Positions 1 to 12,629 of a DNA stretch of 64,000 nucleotides are shown here, piece by piece; positions within the stretch are counted from its first letter, which is position 1; each line of letters begins with the position of its first letter. Position numbers and translations under genes: made by a program. This stretch comes from Alentia gelatinosa (Eukaryota; Annelida; Polychaeta; Phyllodocida; Polynoidae). Location of the stretch: positions 27,995,300 through 28,059,299 of the forward strand of contig OX465581.1 in NCBI GenBank assembly GCA_950022655.1, given 5' to 3'. The notes under the pieces were generated by a model. The model made no database searches, was not told where the DNA came from, and saw nothing but the letters and a program-made list of their open reading frames with translations.

Positions 1-3000
1 CGTTCCGACACAAAATGTTCAACCTTTTGACACGGCTACAATGCCGGAATTTAGTGTCGGCCTCTTACACACGACACAATAACATTTTTGTATACCTTCC
101 GACACAGTCACGATAAATAAATTTTAATTTCTAGCCATCCTGGCTTGTGTCGGAAGCAGTGGGTGCTCGGTCAAAATCGTATTTCATGTATAGATTATAG
201 GCACAATACTTGGGTCACAGTTTTCGGAAAATGCCCAAATAAGTTTATAATAAAGTTGTAGGGTAAAGTGAAAAGTCTCTCTGTATTCTCTGACTGCCTC
301 AGGTGAGTGGAGGTGCCCGGGGTGACGTGAACGGAATGAGGCACTTCGCGTGTATGTCTGTTTCTACTTCTCGGGGCGAGCTCTTACCTGTAAGTGGGCA
401 TCGCAGCACAACACAGCGTCTCACCATTTATCGCTGCCATCTTTACCATGGAGTCATGAAGTCCATGTATAAGCCTCACATATACTGTTATGCGCACGGT
501 AAACTTCGGCCACACTATTAAGTATACTCCACCTCTTTTCCAATATCTTTCTCGTCCCTTATATGATATAAGCAAATATATAGCATCAATACATGTAGCA
601 ATGTTTACATGGTCTCTTCCAACATCCTATTGTTTATCGAATAGCGATGCATGTTGACCATAGCTTTGTTGTATAAACAGTACATGTAGTTACCTGAGCC
701 GGTTCGCACTCCTGGAATCAATCTGTAGAATATTCTTAACTCAGTCGTAAAAGACTCCTCTAATGGCAAATTCCTATGCTTTGTCCAGTAATAATAATGA
801 CACATCGATTCAGGGAGAGAACAATATCATTTCATGCTATGCCAATCACCTTTCTTTGTAGCAAAAAATGCCCATAAGGGAATACCAGAAATCAATACAT
901 GTACTTTTCTCCATAATTTCTCGTGATTGAAATTAGGAGTTGCCCCTTGGGTATTTGGCTCAGATAGCACCGATGACCGTAAGGATCCAACCCATATAAA
1001 CCCATGATGCTCTTTAAAAGGCGTGGCGTCAGATCGCCATCCTCCCCTGCTTCAATCCATGGCTGGGCAATATGAACAATACCCCATAACAGAAAACGCA
1101 ACAATGAGTAGAAAGGGTGACTAGAGGGGCCGACCAGAGGTGCCAATGACCCGGCTTCGAGAGTGGGACCAGGTGCGTCCACGCGAGACTTGCTCAAGTC
1201 TTTGATTATGGCCATTCAAAATTAAGATAAAGTATGTTGCAGTGCCTGGTCCAGGAATCAAATCGAGGAGAGGAGGTGTGAGGTAGGTGGATGGGTATAG
1301 GGACTTGGGCCATTCTATGTCCACGCATGCATGAACACGTGCGGCATGTTGGAAGAGTAGAACGGGTAGCAAGGTGTCCTATTTTGTCGGTCACTTATCG
1401 TACAAATATGAGATACGTCGACAGTCATCTAGCTACCAGTTGATGATATCTAGTCAGACGGTACACAAACAGAAAGAAAGGAAAGTGACACGCCCTTTCG
1501 TCCCAAGTAGAGCACAACAGTGCCAGAGGCGGACGCTTAATGTGTCAAATGCTATAGTTATCCGGGACAAGTTGTGGTAAAGCAGCAGGGATGAAATATC
1601 GGACGGAGGAACAAATCGGAAATTTAAAACGCTTATAGAACCAATAAATCATAACATCACTTTGGAACAGAATGACTAATCATCGATATATATTCTTACA
1701 CTGCAAATATTGCCGGTGTATACCAAATGTCGGAATTCCGTCCTTTGTCGGAAAACTGTATCCTGTTTTGAGTGTTATGTAACCTGACCTGATACGTCAG
1801 GGGCTGCCAATAAGGATTTTTTTGGATCTAAGTACTGTGGCGATACCTCACAGATCATAAGATGTGTACCCCATCTTACCAGTTCCAATCTGTTATTTAT
1901 GAGAAACAACTTTGTACGGCATTATGGGGTAAATTTATCTGGTTTTCCCGCCATAGGAGCTGGGATTCACTCAGCGTTTGATGCCTGTCCGGCATCCATG
2001 ACAGCCTAAGCGCCGCCAGGTATCCTAGCGTCCGGCGGGTGTCGTGAGACGCTCACCACACGCAAAATCCCGATGATAGCGTCCCAGGTGGCGCCACCCG
2101 CGTGCGGCACGTCATCAGCGCAGGTCAATTTGAAATGACTGCGTCCCCGTGTTATCCCTTGGCATTTGTATCACGTCTTAACATGCATTCCGCTCCTTCT
2201 ATGACGCCAGTGTTCGCTCTGCAGGTGTCGTAAGTTGAATGAGAAAAAAACGTACCAATGCCCACCGCATAAGTGCGCATCCACTGATACAGTTAGATTG
2301 TTGAACTCGAAAATTACATGTACATGTACTAAACGAATCCAATGCATCAAGCGCGATGGCGAAAAGGAGGTCATGTAATCTATTGCTACATTTTCCCTAT
2401 ACATGTAGAGTGCATATGTAGAACTGGTTCAAACTTGTAAACATGCTTCGTCTAAATAATAACACAAATGCCATGGGAGACCAGTTTGCAATTGAGGCCA
2501 CTTAGTCTTGGAACATATTCACTGTTTTCATGCTTAAGAAACGCTCACTCAACCAACCAGCCTGTGATTGCGACAACTAGATGCTAACGAGTTTTCTCCT
2601 AAACTTCGAATTGGAGACACTTTAATCTTATGCCAAGCTTCATAAATGCCTGTACCTGCGACAAACAGTAGGGAACATGGGGATTGGTTGGGATTAGGTT
2701 GGCGATAAGGTGACAACGCCCAGTTAAACCAGTCACGGACCATCCTCAGTCCTCTCTTACCAGGGCTACTGGTCATTTGTCAGTCCTAGGACCTGGTCGG
2801 TGTGCGCTAAAGTGTTCCCCAGAGTCCCGGCAGATCCCGGCCACGTCACGGGTCCGGCACCCGCGCCTTAGGTCATGTGGCCCGGAGCTTGCATGATTTA
2901 GGGCCCGCTCTGTGCTGGTCCTCCCCACCAGCCACTCACGATATGGGTGCAAGCCACGGTCCGTCACTATATGCGTGACAGCCTGAGACCAGCTTATCAA

Positions 3001-6000
3001 GACACAAGTTAAAGCCTCGTCGGAAAGAGTTAATCTTTGTTGGTTTAAAAGTTGAGAGATCCGTGACTTGATAGGATGGAAAGGGGCGGGTAATTCATTA
3101 AGCAGCAAGTTTTTGCCTTGTTGACGTCAGTCGCTTTTCCCCCCGCTTAAAATAGTTTCTTTTTGTCTTGTAATGTACCGTTCTGGATAGAAATGCTAGT
3201 AAGTCATATGATGCACACTAGAAAACCGCATCAATCTTGATCTAGAAATAAAGTAAATGACCTACAAGTGTAATTGCCGTGAACGGCGAATTACCGTTCA
3301 ACCAACGTAGGAAGTTTAGGAGGTCATATCTGTATACACCTACACGAGGTGACTTATATTGGTGAAGCACTAGTGGAGAATTGTAGTTTCTAAGGAACCT
3401 GAGTGTATACCGATATCCACACATAATTTTATGCTCTTTATCAAAGCCATATGTAAATTCATAGGTCTTTACCATACTCATCATTGGTTTCCAGTCCTTC
3501 TAATGGTAATGATGCCCTGAGGCCCTGATATAACAATTAGGATTGTGAGCTGTGCATGAATTATCCATGATAATACAATTATAATAGCGTCCTCTTTTTG
3601 GTGCATAAATTCTTCCTAAACCTGTCTGGATAATAATGGGGACATGAAAGATACTTCATGTAGATCTAGATATAGATGTACTTGTTCATAATCATTTGGA
3701 TAGCTGAAGGCAGCTGTAGTCTTGATCCTCCCCCCAATCTCCAGACCCCCACCCCCTCCTCTATGTATTAGGGATATCAGGGTTTATCTAGCCTCCATGT
3801 AGACGCATAAAGATATAGCAGTCACTGCTAAATGAGTGAAGGTGACCTGTTTGAAGTGTACGTTTTCTGCACCACAGGTGAAACGACGCGCCTTTCCTCA
3901 TCACAATACACCAACCATATATGACATCTGACACTAGGCTTTTGTCGATAATATCATGGGAGTGGTCCAGGTAACACGGTAATCACTGTAACTAGGCCGT
4001 GGAATGAATTTTGACGTATTCTCGAAACATTGTGTCATACTCATTTATGGATAGGTAATTACCCTATGTACTTACCTGTACTAACGGGGAATTGGGAGTT
4101 CAAACAAGAAAGTACAACGTTTGTGATCTAGGATAGCATACAGAACAACCGTAGCATGGACTTATACCAGACAAGACGAGATTTTATGCTACTTACGGAA
4201 CGAGGGCATGAAGTCAAGTTTCCGTAAATAACACACACCTCGAGTTTTGTGTTACACCACAGTAGGTTGTTCTATATTTATCATATACCCGAAATTAATA
4301 TCTTACTGTAAATTGGCATAGAAACCATGTAAAACTAAACGCCCACACACCGCCCATGTATCAACATCTGCCGTTTACCAGTATATGGTATACACAATAT
4401 AGACGGTATAGAGAACGGCAGTCCGTAACTGTTAAAAGTAGGGGGCGGCCCTCTCGAAAAAGGCGAGAGTAATGGGTATTAGTAAAGATAGGAAACCGAT
4501 CTATTACAAGACACATTGGTCATACGTGGCTAAACCTGTCTGAACACCACTAAACACACCCTTCCTCTAACAAAAAATGTATAATATACAGCAGAACCCC
4601 GCATAAGGTACTGAGGGGGACACCTATTCTAAGCCAAAACGTTGAGATGTCGTTCATCGGGCCTACGCACACTTTGAGACTGATCAACTCCAACCAACTT
4701 TGAGACTTTCGCTGTTTTCAGGGGTAAAGTCGGCACGTGGCCTGAAATGGTTTTCCTTGAGATATTATGTCAACCCTGCCCCCCCCCCCCCCCCCCTACC
4801 CCTAAACCGTACACAACTTATTTGGCAAATCTACTTGTTTATTCGTTTAAAACCGGTCAGACCTTACCTTTATAAGGAACAGCGTCTTATGTATAAGTAT
4901 CTAAAACGGGTAGATTTCGCGGGTCGAGTTCTCCTAAACGGTTTGAGTTCTGACAACTGCAGGTCGAGTACGTTTCGGGTCAGATTCTCCAGTAACCGTT
5001 TTGATACCAATCTACCCACGACGCACACACAATACACATCATGAACAATTTAGATATTCCCGAGTGTCATTCCCAATCCCTTCACATTTGATATATTGTG
5101 CTTCTAAAGCCTATAAGACAGCGACATGACCATTGTGCCCGATCACATCTTTGCCCGACGAATCCGTCGGGTCTGTCAGAATCGCGTCGCTGTAAGTACT
5201 TCACAGACCCGATTTTAAGCAGGTCAGGCATTATATGCCTTGGTGTAATGACCAACTATGCCCGACCTTAATCGTGTTGCTGTACGCACTTCACCAACTG
5301 TTCCCGATTCTGAGAAGGCTGTTTGAACAGCGATGCTACCTATCCCCAAGTCCGATTTATAAGTGCCTTATATCGATTTGTAGGGGAGACAGAGGCGATG
5401 ATGAATCTGAAAACCATTTCCCGATATCTTATTTGGATCCGAAGTTATTAAACTTTTGGAATCATTTTCTATGAATCCATACCAGCAGCCAGTGGCTCAA
5501 TCCGGCTTGGCTCCCAGGGGCTCTCTTTGATTTCAATATTTTCGCTGTACAAGGCCATATGGCATAAACTCGGGAGGTGTGATGGGCAAGCGCTGCTCTG
5601 TTCCTGTATGAGGGTTAAAGACAGCGACATTTTCCTTCCCGATTATGATCAGTGAGAATCTGTGGTCGATGTCGCTGTCTTATGGGCGGGCGTAAAGTGT
5701 CCCCTAGCCTTACAAGGGGTTAAGTAGCTTGTCTGTACTGAAAAAAATTTCCTATGGCAGGGTGTCCATAAATGCAGGGTATGCCTTAAGACAAGGTTAA
5801 AATACACATCTATTGAATGGAAAGATTTCGATTTCAAGCAAAAGAGTCCCCCAACGCGGAGAGTACTTTAGATAGTGGTTTACTTGAGGAACCACGATAA
5901 AGAACTTTTTTTGTTTTTGTCTATCCCCCACATCACAATTCATGATATGTTACAAATGGAGGAAGGTACTGAAAAAAACAGACGAAAACCACTTGTTTAA

Positions 6001-7600
6001 TCAAATACACAATAATCGGCTGTGTGATGAAGTGTTCTTGCCACGTATTCTAAACAAATACACAATAATTGCTGGTTTTATGTGTGAGTGGTGGTAATCT
6101 CCGACTAGCTGATAAGTAGATCTTGTTGACAGGGATAGATATAGGAAACGCTAATAGAATGAATACTGAACGATACGGTTGGAAGCCAGCATGCTTTAGA
6201 CGATACATTTTGTAAATTGGATGATATGCTTCGTTTTCGGGAGGTGACGTTCTCGCACTTGCAGTGAACGACATAACAGACAATGGCAAATAATCATATG
6301 TTGCCTATCCTAAATCAAGATATACGCTTATCAACTGTTTTCCGCACATCTTGAGGTAAATACTGATCTTTATTTGAAATTTCTGTGTGAGTTCTTGACA
6401 GAGTTCTGCCATAATTTGATTTCATTTTAATCGTCTTGAAATTCCTAAGAAGGTAGTATGTTTATTTCTATAGGTCATCACGATAGATTTTTCATTAAAT
6501 CACTGCGAAAGCAGGAAGATAACATGTTTGTGGTTTTTTTTTACCTAAACAATTCTGATGTTCAATCTTTTACAGGAAATCATAGACATAACACAGGTAT
6601 ATCATATATAAACCTACAGATAGGCTCAAGCCTCAGCTTTCTAAAAATGTTTTAATTGTAAAAATCGGACGTTTATTTACGACAGAAAAACAATTTATAT
6701 TTTCATTATCATAGTAGTATTAGGGCGCTTGCTGCAGTGTTGGCTTCACACTGACAGCGCTCGCCTCGTTCTGGAGTGTGGAAATTTCGCTGGTGTGCGG
6801 CTGGTACTTTTATCAAATACATAGAACCAGCGAAGCCCGTTACAACGGCGACCGCCGGGCCACGCTTATGTGCAAGAGGTGAATTACCACGGTGTGTCAA
6901 GGCCACCTGTATCAGACTGTGCCAGAGCTAATGTGTGTAGTAAACGTCTGCTCTGATGGCCAGTGTAGCGAGACAAAATCATATCAGTCGTAATTACTCA
7001 ATAAGGGTGGCCATGGTTTCTTGGTCTATTGTAGGTAAAGAATTACCCAATTCCCTCCCATTTCAGTGTATACATATATCATTATGTGCAATGACGCTTA
7101 TATATGATTAGTATTAAGCCAAATTCGGTCAAGATTTACTGACAAGTGCACCACACTACCAGTCTGATTTAGCGCCAAAATCCATGATATTACAGATTCA
7201 GACTAATTCAACTTAGAATGTAATTGATATCCTATTTCTATGAATTATCATTTTATGTAAATGCCATAATTTTATATTAAATTTCCTTTGGTGGGTCCTA
7301 TAATCTAATCTATACCGTATTTACCTGACTTTCAGACAGATAGGTAGACAAGGGAGAACATCCATATCCAACCTAATTTAGGGGTGGGGTTAATTTCCAA
7401 CAAAACAGGTAACCACAGCTGCCCAACTTCGCCTCTTTCGTCTATGAAACTGCGCTTGATTATTGATACTTTATCCGGTACCGTACTGTGAAGTCTCGAA
7501 GTCTAGATCTATCTAGATCTAGAAATGCGGACCTACTCCCAAACTTAACAGTAACACTAATGTAAATGCACTCTGGTTGGTGACAGAAAATAAGACTCTG
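1..7600. other. Intergenic, no recognised gene
   Basis: Open frames here are short, lack splice context and match no family I know. The stretch is AT-rich with GC-richer patches near 1960-2110 and 2780-2960. It holds a C homopolymer near 4780-4797, an inverted-repeat element at 5112-5684 (listed separately) and a motif near 4588 resembling the end of a pogo/Tigger-type transposon. I see no tRNA or rRNA gene. Confidence 0.6.
5112..5684. mobile_element. Short inverted-repeat element (about 570 bp)
   Basis: The left end reads ATAAGACAGCGACATGACCA and the right end is its inverse with one extra base (TGGTCGATGTCGCTGTCTTAT minus strand). A third partial copy of the motif, AAGACAGCGACATT, lies in direct orientation near 5620. 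Both ends abut TA, which would fit a TA target as in Tc1/mariner-like elements, but superfamily assignment is inference. No transposase frame is visible, so if mobile it is non-autonomous. Confidence 0.5.
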
Positions 7601-7635
7601 ATAAATCATTCTATGACGCGAATTGCACGATTCAG

Positions 7636-7898
7636 ACTTTATCTCGTTCACACATAGTCGGCTTTCGAGGTCGGTCTGTAGTTCCGACGACAGCGTGGCG
7701 TTTGTCAACAACCCGTCCGTGTCGCGATCAGCAGAGGCCGACCCCAGCGACGCCAGGGCAGGGGACTTGAAGCCACCTGTCGTGTCGGCAAATGCCTCGT
7801 CCCCAACGAGTATTAATACACCATCAAGCAACATTATAATATGGACTTACCTTATTTTGTCAATATTTTGTCTGGTTGTGAATCCACGCATAAAAAGC
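7636..7898 (+). CDS. Possible isolated exon of an unrecognised membrane protein
   Basis: The open frame runs from a candidate acceptor (TTCAG at 7631-7635) to a candidate donor (GTATGT at 7899) with no in-frame stop. It is clearly richer in G/C at third codon positions than its AT-rich surroundings, as real exons are. The translation is a Ser/Asp/Pro-rich, probably disordered stretch followed by a hydrophobic segment (WTYLILSIFCLVVNP) that could be a membrane helix. There is no in-frame ATG, so it would be internal. I do not recognise the family and found no partner exon nearby; it could be a chance frame or a remnant of a lost gene. Confidence 0.25.
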
Positions 7899-8199
7899 GT
7901 ATGTTTACTGGGCGGTACCACCATTGTCGATGCCATGGTTGTGTTCGTAGATGTGTTGATGGTTGGACTTCCTGCTTGCACAACGCGGTGCGGTCTGGGA
8001 ATGGAGGGGCGCAGTGTGTGGAGCCAACATTTATATTTAGTGCCACGCCTTTACAGGGGGCGCAGGCGACCAATCGCGACGGCGATCCACTGTCACAAAA
8101 CACCAATCCGTGCCATTCTTATTCCAACTTGTTATATATTTGTATGTACTTGAGGCAAATATCCGCTGACCAATTGGGATATTTATTGTATCGTCAGTA

Positions 8200-11100
8200 A
8201 ACTACAAGCTGCTTACTTTACACTATGTTCTAAAGACTTACAAAGTCTAGATACTAACTATGATCTAGAATTTAGATCTAGAGAGATCTCTAGTAGCACT
8301 ACCGTGCGAGGTCCATACATTTCCGGATAAAACGTCATTTACTCTGTTGATAGTATAGGGCCTAATTAGATTACAGTGTTGAAGCGGTCTTGTTGTGTGA
8401 CCTTGACTTTAATATGCACCAGTGTATGCACACAGAATTTGTTGCCATCTGGCTTCGGAGAAGAGAAATGCGCCATTGTTACTGGTGCTGCCACCTGGCC
8501 AATACTATAGTAACACTAACTAATGTTCAGCTACCTAAAGTAATGACTACCCATACAAAATTTGTAAATACACGTGGAAAGGGGTGGCTGCTACCACTTA
8601 CATGTTTTGGTCGTGTTTTAGGCGTCTTTGTCCACTCCCTCTGGCTCGCACAAGGTAAGAACACACGATGTATACTATTCTGAGTTGGTGTGTTTAGATA
8701 TAGTCGTAAAATTGATTAAATAATGCATTGAAATACCACCTGACAGAAGCATACCGGTTAATAATATGTTCTCCTACGAGATCTACTACTACTAGTGCTA
8801 TTGGTGATGATTACCTACAACTGAACGATGTGACTGTCAGAGTAATCAGCACAAGTATTTTTAAAGATTGAGGCAGAAAAAAACACTTTACAGAAGTCCA
8901 CTTGTAAATGGCTGGTGGCACAACAATTGTTAAGAGTCAGTCCGATTTTAGGTAGATCACATGAAAAATCTAAAATGATCTAGATCTAGATCTATTTACA
9001 TACTAACATAGAAAGTTGTGGTATCAAAATGATGCAGCTCATTGACATAATTTCAATGCTTTTTAAATCATGACTGTAGCTGTATTAGTTCAAAAGTAAT
9101 TCTAGATTTTAGCCTTGAGTCGAGAAATGGTGGTTTTTAAAAAATCACATTTGGAGGGTTTGCTGTGACCACCTTTACCCCTCCATCTCTCAAGATTCCA
9201 ATAAAATGATTAAATAGCATCTAGATCTAATGTATTTACCAGTACATTAAATGTACTATTCTAGCCATTGTGAGATGTATCATACAACAAAATTATAACA
9301 AAATAAACCACACATCATTGGAGAGATAATTATCCAAATATCTTATTATTATTCCTATTCTTATTATCTTAAGGTCTTACCTAAAATTGAAGCTCTGAAG
9401 ATGAAGACAAAGTTCTCAACTTAACTGAAATATCTAGAAGGTGCCAGAAATCTTACCAGCGGTTCTAAAGTGTAAACTGGGTTATACTTGATTGATTTAT
9501 AGGTCATATATGTCAAGTTGAACTAATTACAACGCCTATAACAATAATAATTGAAAAACCACTGCCCTGCTTCTTATGCAGAACTGGGTCACACAGAATG
9601 AGCAAAAACTGAGAACCAAACGGATTGTAACCATACTACCAAGTTGAATAATAGTTTTACTGTTTAGTGCCACCTCGTGGGGATTATTTCATTAAGTGCT
9701 GGTTCCACCAACACATAAGATATAGCAAGATTTGTAATGATTTGTTTGTCTTGCTAAATCTTACTATGTATTGAATAATCACATGTTTATTTGCTGTGAT
9801 GCATCAATCTGGTTAAGCATCTTTGCCGTGTTCTTGTCGTGATATGCCGCGGTATGCTGCGATATGTCAGCAATAGATCTTGAAGCTTCACAGTGGTAGA
9901 TCTAGATCGCCAAAATCTATACACGACATCATGAAAAGTACACATATCATCGTGCGCAACATGTCATGGCAAAGGAGGTAGACTATATCGTGGCAATGTA
10001 AGATATAACTAGACATACCAAGATATAACATGGCAAATGCATCATGTTGATGGAGTCAGCACTTTAGGCTGTCAGTCGGCTCAGTCTGGTCCCAAGTCTA
10101 TAGTGGTACACTACAACCACACCTAAAGCGTGAATGGTGGGTATGAATTCAGGAGTGTTTTTTGTTTGTTGAAAGACTAGGCTACTGGAACAAACTAGTC
10201 TGGGCCAAACAAGTCTGGCCTGTCTAATCTTAAGTGTAGATAGAAAGCTAATATCTTAAGGTGTTCCATCACCCAAGCGAAATTGGTGCAGGGTGGGGCC
10301 TGTAGTCAAGGGGGTGGCTTGTGCTCCGAAGGTGGCTACAGCCGCAAAAATTCAGCACAAGGCATTTGGCAGACACCTGCTGGAAGTTTGGCTGAGGTTC
10401 ACGAGGCAGGTAGCTGCTTGCTGCACACTGGTGGGCACTTCCTGGTGAAATGTTCACCTCCCTTACTATTCCACTGGACAGGACTCATGCCAGGTGTCAA
10501 ATTTGGCAGTGCCTCCCTTAAATAATTACATATTTTCGCCTGTTAGCGACTGCCTGTAATAACTGATTTATTAGTTTTCACCTGCTGGAGTGTGTCGCCT
10601 GTTCAATGCCTGATCACCCGGGTACACATCATTAACCCTGATCACTCCTCACTGCTTGCAATCATAAGGATTCGGTAGCATGAACGGGTGAAAGCGGGGA
10701 GGAGTTAATATGACCTGTCCAGATAACATAATTTTCTATCAAGGGTGAGCAGGTGTCGAACAGGTGATCAGTATTGAATCAGTTTTTGTCGCCGTCGGCC
10801 GGTAGTTGAAAATATGCAAATTTGTTATAGCAGGCAAACCTAAAGTGGAGGCCTGACACATGAGACTTTCCTGGTGGAATAACGACTTAGGAAATCTAAC
10901 ACAATGCCAATTCTTACTCGCGCTACTGTCACCCTAGGGCACTTCGAAAGTGTCCCTAGGCTTCGCAAGAACCCTAATTCTCCTTCATACTTATACCAAG
11001 GTAAGTATTCGGATAATTATCAATCATCTGCCAGGCCATGGCACGCACTGCACTGGGCAGGGGCCTGCAGGTGCCTACCAAGGGCCTGGAGGAGATGGTC

Positions 11101-12510
11101 CACTGGGCTGGTCATCGCCTGCTGGCAAACCCCGTATGGACCCTTTGTGGCTATTGCGCCTGGCCGGTGGAATATGTCCCTCAGAGAAACTTGTTATCAG
11201 GCAACAGGAGCAGCTACCTAGCCTCATGTATATAAGGTCAAAGAACACCTCATTGTTAGAAAACAGAAGACTTCGTACTAGGAGCGTGAATATTCTCTTC
11301 AAAATGATTTCTTGACCAACTGATGGTGAAATAATATTGATTTTGGGTATATGATAAATATATAACAACATATATTGGTCGTACATCATACAAGACTAGA
11401 TGAAGTTGATGTTATTAACGGTATTCAAGCCCATCTCGTCTTGTATGATGTGCAACAATTGTTTCTGAAATGATGTAGAACACCCACATGCTCCCAATAA
11501 AAAGAAGTCAACAGACACGAAGATAGTTGAGTTTGGTACGCCCTCTTTGAGCCTCTGTATTAGTGTATTGAATCTGCCAACGTTTCGGACGTTAGCCCTT
11601 CACATAGGACCACACATACAACTAGTGACAATACATCTAAAAATACTTGGTTTGTCAGAGAGATACTTTCTCTAAATTAAAAAAGGCTCTGCATAAATAG
11701 TGAATGAAACTAGAACGCAGCTAGACCAGAGACCAGCTAGACTGTGATGTGATTCTCGTCATTTTCTGTCCACCTCATCTGTTTGTAAACACACTCTTTG
11801 TAAACACACTCAACGCTCTGGGACTGTAATTATCGGCAGCCAGCACTTCGCTGTCTCTCTCATGCGGTAGCCTGTCGGTTCTAACCAAGGGAAATCCTCA
11901 TTTTAACAGTGAGAACCGCATTAGGACCACATAAGGAGTTGTCTTGATGACATCAACCTAGTCGCATATGTTGTCATTCAGGGCGCCTGGGTGAGCTTTG
12001 TTTAGTTAAGGCCATCACTCTGTCAAATATTGCACAATCTAGCCTCATGCTTTTATGATACAAAGCTATCACATATTGAATGTTAAAGGTTGTTGTCATC
12101 ACCAGGCTATTTTGATGGCATGTTATGACTGCTGGGACAAAGTAGTGTTGTAACATCGAATATGGCCCGTCTAGTTGTTAATTGCCTTGGTTTCACATAG
12201 GTAGAGATAAGTATACATGTTGGCCAGACCTGCCAATATGTTATAGGCCAGCCTTATACAGTGTCCCTGTTTTATCTAAACCATCTCTGAGGTTTTACTG
12301 GGGCGATATGCATGTTTACCTTTCAAAATGGAGCTGGAAAACCATGGATAACGATGCAATCACTTTATTTCTAAGAATAATCTTAAGAGATATTACAAAC
12401 GTATTATGTTCATACCCTCAAGCTTGTAATGCTAAAGAATATGTTGCTATGTAGTTGTTTGGTTGAAGTCCTTGCAATAACCAAGCAGATAAGGCGCAAT
12501 ACACGCTTGG
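8200..12510. other. Intergenic, repeat-derived, no recognised gene
   Basis: No exon with good splice sites and recognisable protein. Seen here: clustered AGATCTAG-type words (8240-8295, 8975-8992, 9220, 9895), a short palindrome around 10932-10960 (CCTAGGGCACTT then AAGTGTCCCTAGG), an inverted pair at about 11383-11400/11436-11451 (CATACAAGAC and GTCTTGTATG), and a degenerate hammerhead-like motif on the minus strand at 11574-11608. A GC-richer stretch near 10280-11230 has overlapping open frames without family resemblance. Confidence 0.5.
11574..11608 (-). ncRNA. Degenerate hammerhead-like motif
   Basis: On the minus strand the order is TGTGAA, a short stem (GGG with TCC around a CTAACG loop), then GAAACGTTGG. 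This matches the layout of the two better hammerhead-type motifs at 19591-19631 and 63253-63283, but the CUGANGA box is damaged (a CTATGTGA sequence instead). I found no convincing flanking direct repeat. Probably a decayed copy of a related insertion. Confidence 0.35.
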
Positions 12511-12514
12511 GAAA

Positions 12515-12629
12515 GGTCTGATAGGATAAACAAAATTCTACAGACCGAAAAACGCCCACACCCACTCCCGGGAATGAGGTTAGTCTGGAAAAAGTTTTAC
12601 CAAAAAAAAAAAAAAAAGGTCTGATAGGA
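12515..12629 (+). mobile_element. Short poly-A retroposon with 12-bp target-site duplication
   Basis: The direct repeat GGTCTGATAGGA at 12515-12526 and 12618-12629 brackets a 91-bp insert (12527-12617) that ends in a run of 16 A. If the As preceding both repeats are counted, the duplication could be 15 bp. Poly-A plus a 10-20 bp duplication is the signature of LINE-driven target-primed reverse transcription. The roughly 75-nt body (12527-12601) is not an RNA I recognise; it could be a truncated cellular transcript or a small SINE. Confidence 0.75.

Noticed and set aside
2773..3108. 111-codon minus-strand open frame in a GC-richer patch
   Set aside because: No family resemblance, no splice sites of note, and no supporting neighbour.
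4940..4990. GAAACGTAC on the minus strand as another hammerhead
   Set aside because: CTGACCC runs directly into GAAACG with no stem II, so no ribozyme fold is possible.
10904..11389. Overlapping open frames on both strands
   Set aside because: Several frames are open at once because the patch is GC-rich; none resembles a protein I know.
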